Below are positions 31,985 to 39,376 of a stretch of DNA of 39,376 bases, one piece after another. The stretch comes from Methylococcales bacterium. GTDB lineage: Bacteria > Pseudomonadota > Gammaproteobacteria > Methylococcales > Methylomonadaceae. The first letter of the stretch is position 1, and every line of letters starts with the position of its first letter. The position numbers were made by a program, and so were the translations under genes. The notes beneath the pieces were generated by a model that worked only from the letters and a program-made list of their open reading frames with translations, did not search any database and was not told the DNA's origin. The stretch lies in the NCBI GenBank assembly GCA_028715725.1, contig JAQURG010000031.1, positions 1 to 39,376 on the forward strand, given 5' to 3'.

Positions 31985-33444
31985 TTGCCGCCTATCTTGT
32001 ATTATTGATTCCATTTTTCGGGATTATTTATTTTGCAGTTTCCGGTCACCGGGAGGACATCGGTAAATTAAATGTCCTGTTAAACGGAATCTGTTTGGCG
32101 GCGACTGTCTGGCTTGCTATTAATGTGTTAAATCAAGGCACTATTTTATCATCCGGCAAAGCCTTTTTGATTGATCCGTTTAATGTGTATTTAATCGTTC
32201 TGACCGCTTTTGTTGGGTTCACCACCTCGATTTTTTCCTCGCCCTATATGGCGCATGAAAAAGAGCTGGGCAAACTGACCGATAATCGGTTAAAGCTTTA
32301 TTACTCCATGTATCAGGGTTTTATGTTGGCCATGTATCTGGTGTTGACCACCAATAATATGGGCATGATGTGGGTGGCAATGGAAGGCGCAACTCTGGCG
32401 ACTGTATTGCTGGTCAGTTTGTACCGCACGCCTGAATCCATTGAGGCGGCCTGGAAATATTTTATTCTTTGCGGCGTGGGCATTGCGCAAGCCCTGTTTG
32501 GCACTATTTTATTGTATTACGCCGCAGTACAGGTGGGTAATGTAGAGAACTCCTTGCTCTGGTCAGTGCTGTATGTCAATGCCGATAAATTAAATCCCGA
32601 AGTGCTTGAGATCGCCTTTGTTTTCATGCTGATAGGTTATGGCACAAAAATCGGCCTGGTGCCTTTGCATAACTGGCTGCCCGACGCCCATTCCGAAGGC
32701 CCGACGCCGATGTCGGCGGTATTGTCAGGATTATTATTGAATGATGCCTTATACGCTGTCGTGCGGAACAAGATGCTGGTGGACGGGGCAAGCCATTCCA
32801 GTATGGCCGGTTATTTAATGATGGGCTTCGGCCTGATGTCGTTTCTGGTGGCTGCATTTTTCCTGCATCGGCAGAAAGATATTAAAAGATTGTTCAGTTA
32901 TTCATCCATTGAACATATGGGCATAATGACCTTTTCCTTCGGCATCGGTGGGCCCTTGGCTACTTTTGCGGCATTACTGCACATGACTGTGCATTCGCTG
33001 ACAAAATCGGCCATTTTTGTGACGGTAGGTCATGCCGCACAGGTCGCCGGAACCCAAAGTATCGACAAAATCAGGGGATTGATAAAGACCCAGCCCAGAA
33101 TTGGCTGGGGTTTATTGATCGGCACGATCGCCATTGCCGGTTTTCCTCCATTTGGCGTATTTACCAGTGAGTTTTTGGTATTGCTGGCTACCATGCACAG
33201 CTATCCCTGGCTAACGCCGTTATTACTGTTGGGCATCGGCATTGCCTTTGCCGGACTGTTCAGGCATATACAACCCATGGTGTATGGCGAAAAGCCTGAA
33301 GGTCAATCGCCGGTTAAAGCAAACCTGTGGCCGGTTATCATTCATCTGGGTTTTGTGTTATGGCTGGGTCTGGCTATTCCGGGTTTTCTGGCTAACTGGT
33401 TTTCACAGGCAACATTGTTAATATCAGGGAGCGCGCCTTTATGA
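31981..33444 (+). CDS. hyfF: HyfF-like antiporter-type membrane subunit
   Basis: 487 residues, NuoN/NuoL family. Channel residues: Glu in MMWVAMEGATLATVLLVSLY, Lys in YGTKIGLVPLHNWLPDAHSE, and RLFSYSSIEHMGIMTFSFGI. Unlike HyfB, the second channel Lys is Asn in LSGLLLNDALYAVVRN, as in some NuoN-like proteins. Overlaps hyfE and hyfG starts by 4 bases on each side, so the three are translationally coupled. Second ion-translocating antiporter-type subunit of the complex. Confidence 0.9.
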   Translation: MIAAYLVLLIPFFGIIYFAVSGHREDIGKLNVLLNGICLAATVWLAINVLNQGTILSSGKAFLIDPFNVYLIVLTAFVGFTTSIFSSPYMAHEKELGKLTDNRLKLYYSMYQGFMLAMYLVLTTNNMGMMWVAMEGATLATVLLVSLYRTPESIEAAWKYFILCGVGIAQALFGTILLYYAAVQVGNVENSLLWSVLYVNADKLNPEVLEIAFVFMLIGYGTKIGLVPLHNWLPDAHSEGPTPMSAVLSGLLLNDALYAVVRNKMLVDGASHSSMAGYLMMGFGLMSFLVAAFFLHRQKDIKRLFSYSSIEHMGIMTFSFGIGGPLATFAALLHMTVHSLTKSAIFVTVGHAAQVAGTQSIDKIRGLIKTQPRIGWGLLIGTIAIAGFPPFGVFTSEFLVLLATMHSYPWLTPLLLLGIGIAFAGLFRHIQPMVYGEKPEGQSPVKANLWPVIIHLGFVLWLGLAIPGFLANWFSQATLLISGSAPL

Positions 33445-35039
33445 GTTCTTCAAACTGGACGGCTGAGTTATTAAACCAGCTTGATAGCGCAGCTATTACG
33501 GTTGAACAGATCAGTCTGCCTTCAACAACATTATGGCAAATCGAAAGCAACCACTGGAAGCGATATGCAGAACTGGCGATACAGCAAAATGTGCGTTGGG
33601 TGGCCGGATGGGCTGAACAGGCTGATCACCGGTTTTTTATTAATGCCTGCTTTGAGAAGCAAGGGATTTATATACTGTTGAGGACTATTGTTAACGTCGT
33701 CAAACCTGAATTACCTTCCCAGGCCCCGGTTTATCCAGCCGCCAATCGAAGTGAACGCCACACCCAGGATATGTTCGGCATTAATTTTCTTGAGCATCCC
33801 GATAATCGGCGCTGGACGCGGCACAAAGCGTGGGATAAACACCATTATCCGTTACGCAAGGATTTTCCTGTGCAGGGCGAACCGGAAGATATCACGCCGC
33901 CGGATATGGATTATCCATTTGTTAAAGCCTACGGTGCGGGAGTCTATGAAATTCCGGTTGGGCCTGTTCATGCGGGTATTATCGAGCCTGGGCATTTTCG
34001 CTTTCAGGCGGTGGGCGAACTGATTCTAAATCTGGAAGAGCGCCTGGGTTATGTGCACAAAGGTATCGAGAAAATAGCGGAAGGCAGAACCCCTGCTTCT
34101 TTAGCGCGTTTAGCCGGACGAATTTCGGGTGATACCACAGTAGGGCATTGCTGGGCCGCTTGCAAGGCAATGGAACAAGCTGCCGGCATTGAAGTTCCTC
34201 GACGCGCAGCCTTGATACGCGGCATTCTGGCGGAGCGTGAGCGAGTCGCTAATCATCTGGGCGATATGGGCGCGATTTGTAATGATGTCGCTTTTGTTTT
34301 TGCTCAAATGCAATTCACCCGCTTGAGAGAGCTGTGGCTACGCACCAATGAAAAAGTCTTCGGGCACCGCCTGCTAATGGATAGAATTGTTCCGGGCGGT
34401 GTTGTCTGTGAGGTATCTGAAGCGTCCTGTACCTTGATTAAACAGGACATTATTCATTTAAGAAAGGAAATGTCAGAAATCATGCCTGCGATAGACCTCA
34501 ATACATCATTGGAAGACAGGCTATATAGGGCTGGATATTTGTCGCCGGAAATCGCCGCCGCTTTTGGGACGCTGGGTTATGTCGGCCGCGCCAGCGGACA
34601 GAATCAGGATGTTCGCCGCGACGCGCCTTATGCACCTTATGATCAGGTTAACTTTAAAGTTGCTCTGGAAGATCAGGGGGATATTGCCTCAAGGTTCTGG
34701 GTCAGGTACAAGGAAATTAACGCGGCTTTAAAACTCATCGAACAATTTATAGAGCAACTTGCGGCAACCGGCAATCTTACCGAAAAACAAATGCTACAGG
34801 CCGAATGGCGGACACCGCCGGCGGGCAGTGAAAGCCTGGGTATCGTTGAAGGTTGGCGGGGAGAGATCACCGCGTATATTCGCTTTGATGCCGATAATAA
34901 AATCGCCCGCTTTTATCCACGCGACCCCAGCATTGTGAACTGGCCTGTATTGGAGAAACTGACCCTGAACAATATCGTTCCGGACTTTCCTGTGTGCAAC
35001 AAATCCCTGAATGGCTCTTATTCAGGCAATGATTTATAG
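33441..35039 (+). CDS. hyfG: HyfG-like subunit lacking the NiFe site
   Basis: 532 residues: a NuoC-like 30-kDa domain (1-~150, with SERHTQDMFGINFLEHPDNR) fused to a NuoD/hydrogenase large-subunit domain (VGPVHAGIIEPGHFRFQAVG, EERLGYVHKGIEK, GIEVPRRAALIRGILAERER). The first nickel motif RxCGxC is RISGDT at 227-232 and the second DPCxxC is DPSIVN at 495-500, so all four Ni ligands are replaced. It therefore cannot be a [NiFe] hydrogenase. The end PVCNKSLNGSYSGNDL is shared, as far as I recall, by a family of such subunits in bacteria with no assigned function. The whole fold is otherwise well preserved, implying a non-hydrogenase role. Confidence 0.9.
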   Translation: MSSSNWTAELLNQLDSAAITVEQISLPSTTLWQIESNHWKRYAELAIQQNVRWVAGWAEQADHRFFINACFEKQGIYILLRTIVNVVKPELPSQAPVYPAANRSERHTQDMFGINFLEHPDNRRWTRHKAWDKHHYPLRKDFPVQGEPEDITPPDMDYPFVKAYGAGVYEIPVGPVHAGIIEPGHFRFQAVGELILNLEERLGYVHKGIEKIAEGRTPASLARLAGRISGDTTVGHCWAACKAMEQAAGIEVPRRAALIRGILAERERVANHLGDMGAICNDVAFVFAQMQFTRLRELWLRTNEKVFGHRLLMDRIVPGGVVCEVSEASCTLIKQDIIHLRKEMSEIMPAIDLNTSLEDRLYRAGYLSPEIAAAFGTLGYVGRASGQNQDVRRDAPYAPYDQVNFKVALEDQGDIASRFWVRYKEINAALKLIEQFIEQLAATGNLTEKQMLQAEWRTPPAGSESLGIVEGWRGEITAYIRFDADNKIARFYPRDPSIVNWPVLEKLTLNNIVPDFPVCNKSLNGSYSGNDL

Positions 35040-35047
35040 GAGGCAAT

Positions 35048-35557
35048 GTGCTGCGGCTTTTTAAGAAAATTATAAAAACAGGTATTGTCACTGAGAAGTG
35101 TAAAGTTCCCAAGGATGATGAACTGGAAGAACTGGGCATACAGATTAAAAATCATATCGATAAGAGATTTTCCGGCAGCATTGCGATAAGGCAGGTTGAT
35201 GCAGGTTCATGTAATGGCTGTGAACTGGAAATCCAAGCGTTGAATAATCCTTATTATGATATCGAACGTTTTGGCATTCATTTTGTGGCATCGCCTCGGC
35301 ATGCCGATGTGCTATTGGTTACCGGTCCTGTTTCGCGACACATGCAGGCTGCGCTGCTGCGTACTTATGAAGCGACGCCGAATCCGAAATGGGTGGTGGC
35401 GGCCGGAGATTGTGCCGCTTGCGGAGGCGAGTTCGGGGTGTCTTATGCCAGTTGCGGCGCAGTATCCAATGTTATACCCGTCGATATGGTCATAGCAGGC
35501 TGCCCGCCTACGCCGTTGGCGCTGATGAAAGGATTGCTGGGGTTGATTAATCCATAG
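35048..35557 (+). CDS. hyfI: HyfI-like (NuoB-type) [4Fe-4S] subunit
   Basis: 169 residues starting at GTG 35048 behind an ideal TAGGAGG site; the overlapping ATG at 35046 is out of frame. The proximal-cluster cysteines are all present: C55 and C58 in GSCNGCELE, C122 in GDCAACGG, C152 in GCPPTP. It thus should hold one [4Fe-4S] cluster facing the HyfG-like subunit. The CxxC form is hydrogenase-like rather than the CC pair of complex I. Last gene of the run; no ferredoxin-like HyfH or HyfA gene follows, so the electron route is unclear. Confidence 0.9.
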   Translation: MLRLFKKIIKTGIVTEKCKVPKDDELEELGIQIKNHIDKRFSGSIAIRQVDAGSCNGCELEIQALNNPYYDIERFGIHFVASPRHADVLLVTGPVSRHMQAALLRTYEATPNPKWVVAAGDCAACGGEFGVSYASCGAVSNVIPVDMVIAGCPPTPLALMKGLLGLINP

Positions 35558-35704
35558 GAATTCCACTTCATTTCCAAAATTTTGATTAATTGCTAAAGGT
35601 TCTTTTTCTTGCGGAAAATAGCCTCGTAACCTTAGGCCTGTTAATGGCTTCAATAGAGACGAAACCGAGCCGTTTGACTGAACGCAAGTTAAGCGCCTGC
35701 CTGG

Positions 35705-36322
35705 AACCGTCTGATTAAGGTAGAAAATGAAAATAGTGGCAATGACGGCAGCTGGCTGCAGGTAGTCGGGGAGGGCAGTTTGAAAGTTGTGGACCCGAGC
35801 CTCGAAAAAGGCCGTATTCGGGTGGAAGGGCAATCCCGTTTCAACGACAACTGGAACCCCATTGGTATCAAGGCATTGTTCGCGCAGCATTGGTGGGTTA
35901 TTCACTCAGTGACCGGGCAACGCTTTGGGCTGGCTACACCTGAGTGCCTACACAAAACATCGGCAAGAACTATTTTACCGACCGGTATCGGAACTGTTAT
36001 TTTCAGAACCATGATAGAAAGCAGTTTTATCCCTGCCAATGGCGGTGATGTCCGGGTGGGTGCGTCCGCGCCAACAGGCCCGATTCACGCACCCTTTTAA
36101 GTTTGAACCGATTAAGCTTGATTGCCTCGGATGAAGTTTTCGTGCCGATCAATTCAATACCCGTTGGCGGTCAAATCCGGCTTTGATCAAAACCGCGCAT
36201 TTGCCGGCCTCGGCTGGATCTTCAATAAAAGCTTCCGGACTGAAGCAGGTTATCTAAACCAGTATTTCGATGATGCGACCCATACCCATAATACGATGCA
36301 CCACTTGACTATGGGGCGTTGA
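35705..36322 (+). pseudogene. DUF2490 outer-membrane protein, many frameshifts
   Basis: Fragments in several frames line up with one DUF2490 protein: GSWLQVVGEGSLKVVDPSLE and GRIRVEGQSRFNDNWN; then YSLSDRATLWAGYT and VPTQNIGKNYFTDRYR; LPTGIGTVIFRTMIESSFIP; IASDEVFVPINSIPVGGQIR; and SGFDQNRAFAGLGWIFNKSF to EAGYLNQYFDDATHTHN. At least four shifts and some lost sequence separate them. DUF2490 proteins are predicted small beta-barrels of unknown role. It lies just after the hyf operon on the same strand, but its relation to it is unknown. Confidence 0.72.
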
Positions 36323-36581
36323 TCATCAGCTTTTAACCGCCCTGTAACTCGGCCGGAGATGGTTTCCCCTATAAATCCGGCGTATTAAGCAAGCTGATGC
36401 CTTGGCGATCTTTAGCCATAATAACTACGGCTACTCATGGCATCTAAGTCATGATATGCTGAAGAACGAGGTGTATCTCACTGACTTGGCTTGGATGCTT
36501 GATCAATCGTTTTTCATGCAATCGTTATCATGGCCAAGTGCATGGTCTCCTGTTTAATATTAGTTTTATTGAGGAGTAAAG

Positions 36582-36782
36582 ATGTTTCCCGAATTCGCTC
36601 AGGTTTTCATTGTCGGGCTGTTAATTTTCCTGCCCGTAAGTTTGATCTACAAAAAAGCCGGTTTTCATCAGGCAGGGGCTGCGTTGGCTTTCTTGCCGGG
36701 CTTTGGCTTGCTGCTTATTTTTATGCAATTGGCATTGCTGCCCTGGCCCAACTTGAGCACTAAAATCGAGCGCCAGCCATGA
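36582..36782 (+). CDS. Small membrane protein A
   Basis: 66 residues, two spans (VFIVGLLIFLPVSLIY and AALAFLPGFGLLLIFMQLAL), a KKAGF turn and an end PWPNLSTKIERQP. GAGGAGTAAAG precedes the ATG. Its stop overlaps the next start (ATGA at 36779-36782). The two proteins share the scheme helix-KAGF-helix-WP, so they look like a tandem pair that may work as a heterodimer. Similar small proteins with a KAG.xGW turn occur widely; no function is known to me. Confidence 0.65.
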   Translation: MFPEFAQVFIVGLLIFLPVSLIYKKAGFHQAGAALAFLPGFGLLLIFMQLALLPWPNLSTKIERQP

Positions 36783-36976
36783 TGATATTTTATATACTGC
36801 TGCCGATTTATGTGGTGTTTTGCCTATGGCTGGGCTTTCGTATTCTGCAAAAAGCCGGGTTCGACGGTTGGTGGACATTGGTATTATTAATTCCTGTCGT
36901 CAATGTTGCAATGATATGGGTTTTTGCATTCAAGCGCTGGCCTGCCCTGAAAGAGGACGTAAGACAGGATTTATAA
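36779..36976 (+). CDS. Small membrane protein B, coupled to A
   Basis: 65 residues: IFYILLPIYVVFCLWLGFRI, LQKAGFDGWWTLVLLIPVVN, then VAMIWVFAFKRWPALKEDVR. It has the KAGF turn and WP motif of its partner and a charged cytosolic end. The 4-base overlap means translational coupling. GCCAAT/ATTGGC at 36989-37006 after it can form a weak hairpin but has no T-run. Confidence 0.65.
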   Translation: MMIFYILLPIYVVFCLWLGFRILQKAGFDGWWTLVLLIPVVNVAMIWVFAFKRWPALKEDVRQDL

Positions 36977-37035
36977 GCTGATTATTGAGCCAATAAAAAG
37001 ATTGGCGGGTTTCCCCTGTGCAATTCAGATTGGCT

Positions 37036-37836
37036 TTATTGAGAAGTTAGAGTCGCTATGATGCGAAGCGGGGCGCCGCTTCCTTTAGCTATTTTCATTG
37101 GTAAGGCCACAATATAAATACCCTTTAACGGCAATTGATCCAGATTGGCAAGATTCTCAAAGCCTGGTTTATTGCTGCCCGTTAAAATCTGATGGGTTTT
37201 AAATTCTTTTGATTGGCCGTAATCCAGACTGGCGGTATCCAGCCCCATCGCCTTGATATTTCTTTTTGCAACCAGCCATTGCGTAGCTTGCGGGGAAATG
37301 CCGGGAAAATGCAGTTCTGATATGGCTTCCTTGCCAATTTTTGGGGTGCCGAAATATTTTTCCCGGTCAGGGTAGAATTGCCCATATCCCGTTCTGACAA
37401 GAAGGATGGTATTGTCGGGTATTGTGTTATTTTCTTTTTCCCAGTCCTCAATATCCTCAATACTGACCTGATAATCACGATTGGCCAGAGCCTTGCGGGA
37501 TACATCAATGACCACGGCATTGCCGGTTAAATTGCTCAAGGGTAACTGGTCTATCGTTAATTTATTTTCTGCAAAATGAATCGGAGCATCCACGTGAGTG
37601 CCGCCATGTTCAGGTGTGCAGATTCTGTAGGAAGAATAATAATAGCCTAATGGTGTCCTTCCTTCCGCTTCGGTAAAGTGTTCAAATCCTTTAATGTTAT
37701 TAGGCCAATATAAGGTAGCGCTGTTAAAGCTATAGGTTAAATCAATCCATGCCGGATCATTGAACGAAATCACAGGAGTTTTATGTTGAGAGCAGGCTGC
37801 AAGTCCGGCAATGAATAATAAAAGTAATCTGTTCAT
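37036..37836 (-). CDS. Cyclase-family lipoprotein (kynurenine formamidase-like)
   Basis: 266 residues with a lipoprotein signal (LAAC, Cys15). The metal-binding motif of the cyclase/formamidase family (PF04199) is complete: EHGGTHVDAPIHF, with further conserved ILLVRTGYGQFY, HFPGISPQATQWLV and AMGLDTASLDYGQSKEFKTH. LPLKGIYIVALPMKIAKGSG near the end is also typical. Family members are Mn/Zn hydrolases acting on formyl-kynurenine, isatin or cyclic amides. A lipidated, periplasm-facing form argues against a role in tryptophan breakdown. Substrate unknown; no operon partner. Confidence 0.85.
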   Translation of the reverse strand: MNRLLLLFIAGLAACSQHKTPVISFNDPAWIDLTYSFNSATLYWPNNIKGFEHFTEAEGRTPLGYYYSSYRICTPEHGGTHVDAPIHFAENKLTIDQLPLSNLTGNAVVIDVSRKALANRDYQVSIEDIEDWEKENNTIPDNTILLVRTGYGQFYPDREKYFGTPKIGKEAISELHFPGISPQATQWLVAKRNIKAMGLDTASLDYGQSKEFKTHQILTGSNKPGFENLANLDQLPLKGIYIVALPMKIAKGSGAPLRIIATLTSQ

Positions 37837-37985
37837 GATATATTTTTCTTATAGTAAAAATTGCTTCTGACAAATTTCCTGAAAAGTGACCGCCGCCCCT
37901 ATAGTGGACAGAAAGAGCCGTGATACCGATAGTCCTGGCTCGAGTATAGCTTCAAAAGAAGGATTGAGGCCACTGAAAGGACGTG

Positions 37986-38585
37986 TTAAAGCCTTTGTCG
38001 ACCAGGCAGCGCTTCGCGCCGTAGCAATTCGGCCTTGCGTTCAACTCCCCAACGATAGCCTGAAAGACTGCCGTCTGATCGTATTGCACGATGGCAGGGA
38101 ATCGCCACCGCCAGACTATTGGCGGCACAGGCGCTTGCTACGGCTCTTACGGCATCAGGGGCACCAATATGCTGTGCAATGCGGGTGTAACTGGCGATTT
38201 GCCCGGCCGGAATTTCTCGCAGGGCTTGCCATACCCGTTGCTGAAACGCTGTACCGCATATATCCAGCGGCAGATCAAGTCCTAACGCAGGGGCTTCTAT
38301 GAAACCGATGACTTGCGCGATCCACTGTTCGAACTCACTGTCCTCACTGATCAGTTCGGCCTGCGGAAAACGGTCTTGTACATCGCGGGCCAGCGCTTCC
38401 GGATCATCGCCCAGCGAAATTGCACAAATTCCCTTTTCGCTGATTACGACCAGAATTGAACCCAGCGAACATTCGCCCAGAGCAAAACAAATCCGGCCAT
38501 TATTGCCGCCGGTGGGCATTATGTCCAGGATATGCTGCGGATCAGTCAGTGTTTCCGATATATTTGTTGTAGCGGTGCGATACAT
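37986..38585 (-). CDS. ogt: Methylated-DNA-protein-cysteine methyltransferase (Ogt/Ada-C type)
   Basis: 199 residues behind a good AGGAG site. N-terminal RNase H-like part (CFALGECSLGSILVVISEKG, CAISLGDDPEAL) and the C-terminal domain GTAFQQRVWQALREIPAGQI, SYTRIAQHIGAP, VAIPCHRAIRSDGSLSGYRW. The PCHR cysteine takes the alkyl group from O6-alkylguanine. The sequence is most like the C-terminal domain of Ada, but the Ada N-terminal zinc and AraC domains are absent; the first ~30 residues are a short leader. Ada-like autoregulation is therefore not expected. Confidence 0.92.
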   Translation of the reverse strand: MYRTATTNISETLTDPQHILDIMPTGGNNGRICFALGECSLGSILVVISEKGICAISLGDDPEALARDVQDRFPQAELISEDSEFEQWIAQVIGFIEAPALGLDLPLDICGTAFQQRVWQALREIPAGQIASYTRIAQHIGAPDAVRAVASACAANSLAVAIPCHRAIRSDGSLSGYRWGVERKAELLRREALPGRQRL

Positions 38586-38772
38586 GTTGGCTCCTGGAGC
38601 AGAGAAGAAATATACGACAGATGAACTCCAACATCATCACTGCTGACAAAATGTGGAACGCTTAGTGTACATTTGTTTTATACTTAAAGACTGTTTGGAA
38701 TTTACTTTTAAAATTTAAAAAAGCGCCTTTGAATTCATTCGCAACCTTTAGTATCTAATATATGCAATCAAC
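38586..38772. other. Intergenic, AT-rich
   Basis: No gene seen; it separates ogt (leftward) from the TIGR04255-like gene (rightward) and presumably carries both promoters. Confidence 0.4.
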
Positions 38773-39278
38773 AATAACTTAGCTCCAAAATATCAATATC
38801 CGCCGTTATGGAGTCAGTTATTGAATTTCGTATTAAGGATACGCTGCCTTTGAAAGATCTGCAAAAGATCGCCAAAAAGCTCAAAAAAGATTATCCAAAT
38901 TCACAGAATATTGATGAATATGGCGTAAAACTTGAATCAAATGGAATAGATAAAGGAGGAACTGTAAGTCATCATCCAAAAGGCTTTCGTTTAAACTCAG
39001 AAAACCAATCTGAAATTGTAATCATCACGCCGCAAAGTTTATCGATTGCAAGTCTTGCGCCTTATCCTGGATGGGATGCCTTACAAGCTAGGGTGGCCGA
39101 TGCTTGGAAAATTTGGAAAAGTATATCCGGAACTCGTATTATTTCTCGGCTAGGTATACGATATATTAATCGAATTGATATTCCCTTAAATGAATCTAAA
39201 AAAATAGAAATCGAACATTATTTGACTTTCTACCCCAAGGTTCCTTTGTTTTCACTACCGTACACTTTTACCGTATAA
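38773..39278 (+). pseudogene. TIGR04255-family protein, broken
   Basis: The open frame from 38808 begins MESVIEFRIKDTLPLKDLQK; upstream in another frame APKYQYPP fits the usual PP(V)xE-SVIEF start, so a base is lost in GTTATG near 38800. It continues GFRLNSENQSEIVIITPQSL, SIASLAPYPGWDALQARV, and RIISRLGIRYINRIDIPLNE, all typical of the TIGR04255 N-terminal half. It stops after SLPYTFTV at about 157 residues against ~250 for the family. The following ATATATAT and A/T-rich tract shows no clear continuation before the window end. Function of the family is unknown, though it is often in defence or mobile regions. Confidence 0.6.
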
Positions 39279-39376
39279 ATATATATATATTTAATCGATG
39301 TGTTACAACTTCATAATGGAAAACGAACAAAACGGGGGAAGCGGTACACCCTTAGTTAAAAACCGTTTCAATAAGC

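Noticed and set aside
33441-35039. Annotation of the HyfG-like gene as a [NiFe] hydrogenase large subunit
   Set aside because: All four nickel-binding cysteines are replaced (RISGDT, DPSIVN), and no maturation genes are present in the window.
37880-37985. Possible IS3-like end (TGACCGCCGCCCCTATAGTG)
   Set aside because: No matching second end and no transposase sequence; too short to support.
1-39376. tRNA, rRNA or CRISPR arrays
   Set aside because: No cloverleaf-like or rRNA-conserved segments and no regularly spaced direct repeats were seen on reading both strands.

Overview
The window looks like chromosome from a gammaproteobacterial type I methanotroph (Methylococcales). The best evidence is a fused 3-hexulose-6-phosphate synthase/6-phospho-3-hexuloisomerase (7958-9175, -), the core of the ribulose monophosphate pathway. 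A polyphosphate glucokinase, MlaA, a SagB-type oxidoreductase and the remains of an Azotobacter-like nif accessory cluster are compatible with this. The genus cannot be fixed from the sequence alone.

Region 1 (1-5540) is a wrecked nif accessory cluster, mostly on the - strand. In ancestral order it holds iscA, nifU, nifS, cysE, a TPR-like gene, a small membrane ORF, a nifW/nifZ/nifM chimera, clpX, a glutaredoxin-BolA fusion and flavodoxin (nifF). Only clpX, grx-bolA and the divergent nifZ-like gene (5275-5538) read intact. The others carry one-base frameshifts at short homopolymers and large internal deletions. A segment of about 0.7 kb is inverted between copies of a 10-bp inverted repeat (4347-4356 and 5025-5034), which splits both iscA and nifS. 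A near-consensus sigma-54 promoter is still present upstream (5121-5136, -).

Region 2 (5541-12560) is mostly housekeeping: a REP-like hairpin, a tandem nitroreductase/SagB gene, a PLDc_N-type miniprotein, hps-phi, mlaA, ppgK, a DUF1796 gene and a truncated nhaD. Region 3 (12859-19778) is a complete tripartite RND efflux operon (MFP-RND-OMF) of Bacteroidota-like character, with a divergent MarR regulator. Region 4 (19839-22614) is an IS graveyard: an internally deleted IS21-type element and a dead IS701-type element, flanking a fragment of a chromosomal membrane-protein gene.

Region 5 (23136-35557) has an HD-GYP phosphodiesterase closed by a strong terminator. It is followed by eight codirectional genes: two tandem SulP anion transporters, then hyfB-C-E-F-G-I-like genes. 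The HyfG-like subunit has lost all four Ni-binding cysteines, while the HyfI-like subunit keeps its four [4Fe-4S] cysteines and the antiporter-like subunits keep their channel Lys/Glu residues. This looks like a non-hydrogenase, complex I-related membrane complex tied to SulP (bicarbonate or sulfate) transport. It is the best candidate here for a poorly described system.

Region 6 (35558-end) has a frameshifted DUF2490 outer-membrane gene, a translationally coupled pair of small membrane proteins, a lipoprotein cyclase, an Ogt-type DNA repair methyltransferase and a broken TIGR04255-like gene. Across the window, central metabolic and transport operons are intact while accessory genes are decayed. 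That fits real genome erosion, but assembly or amplification artefacts in the nif area cannot be excluded from sequence alone.
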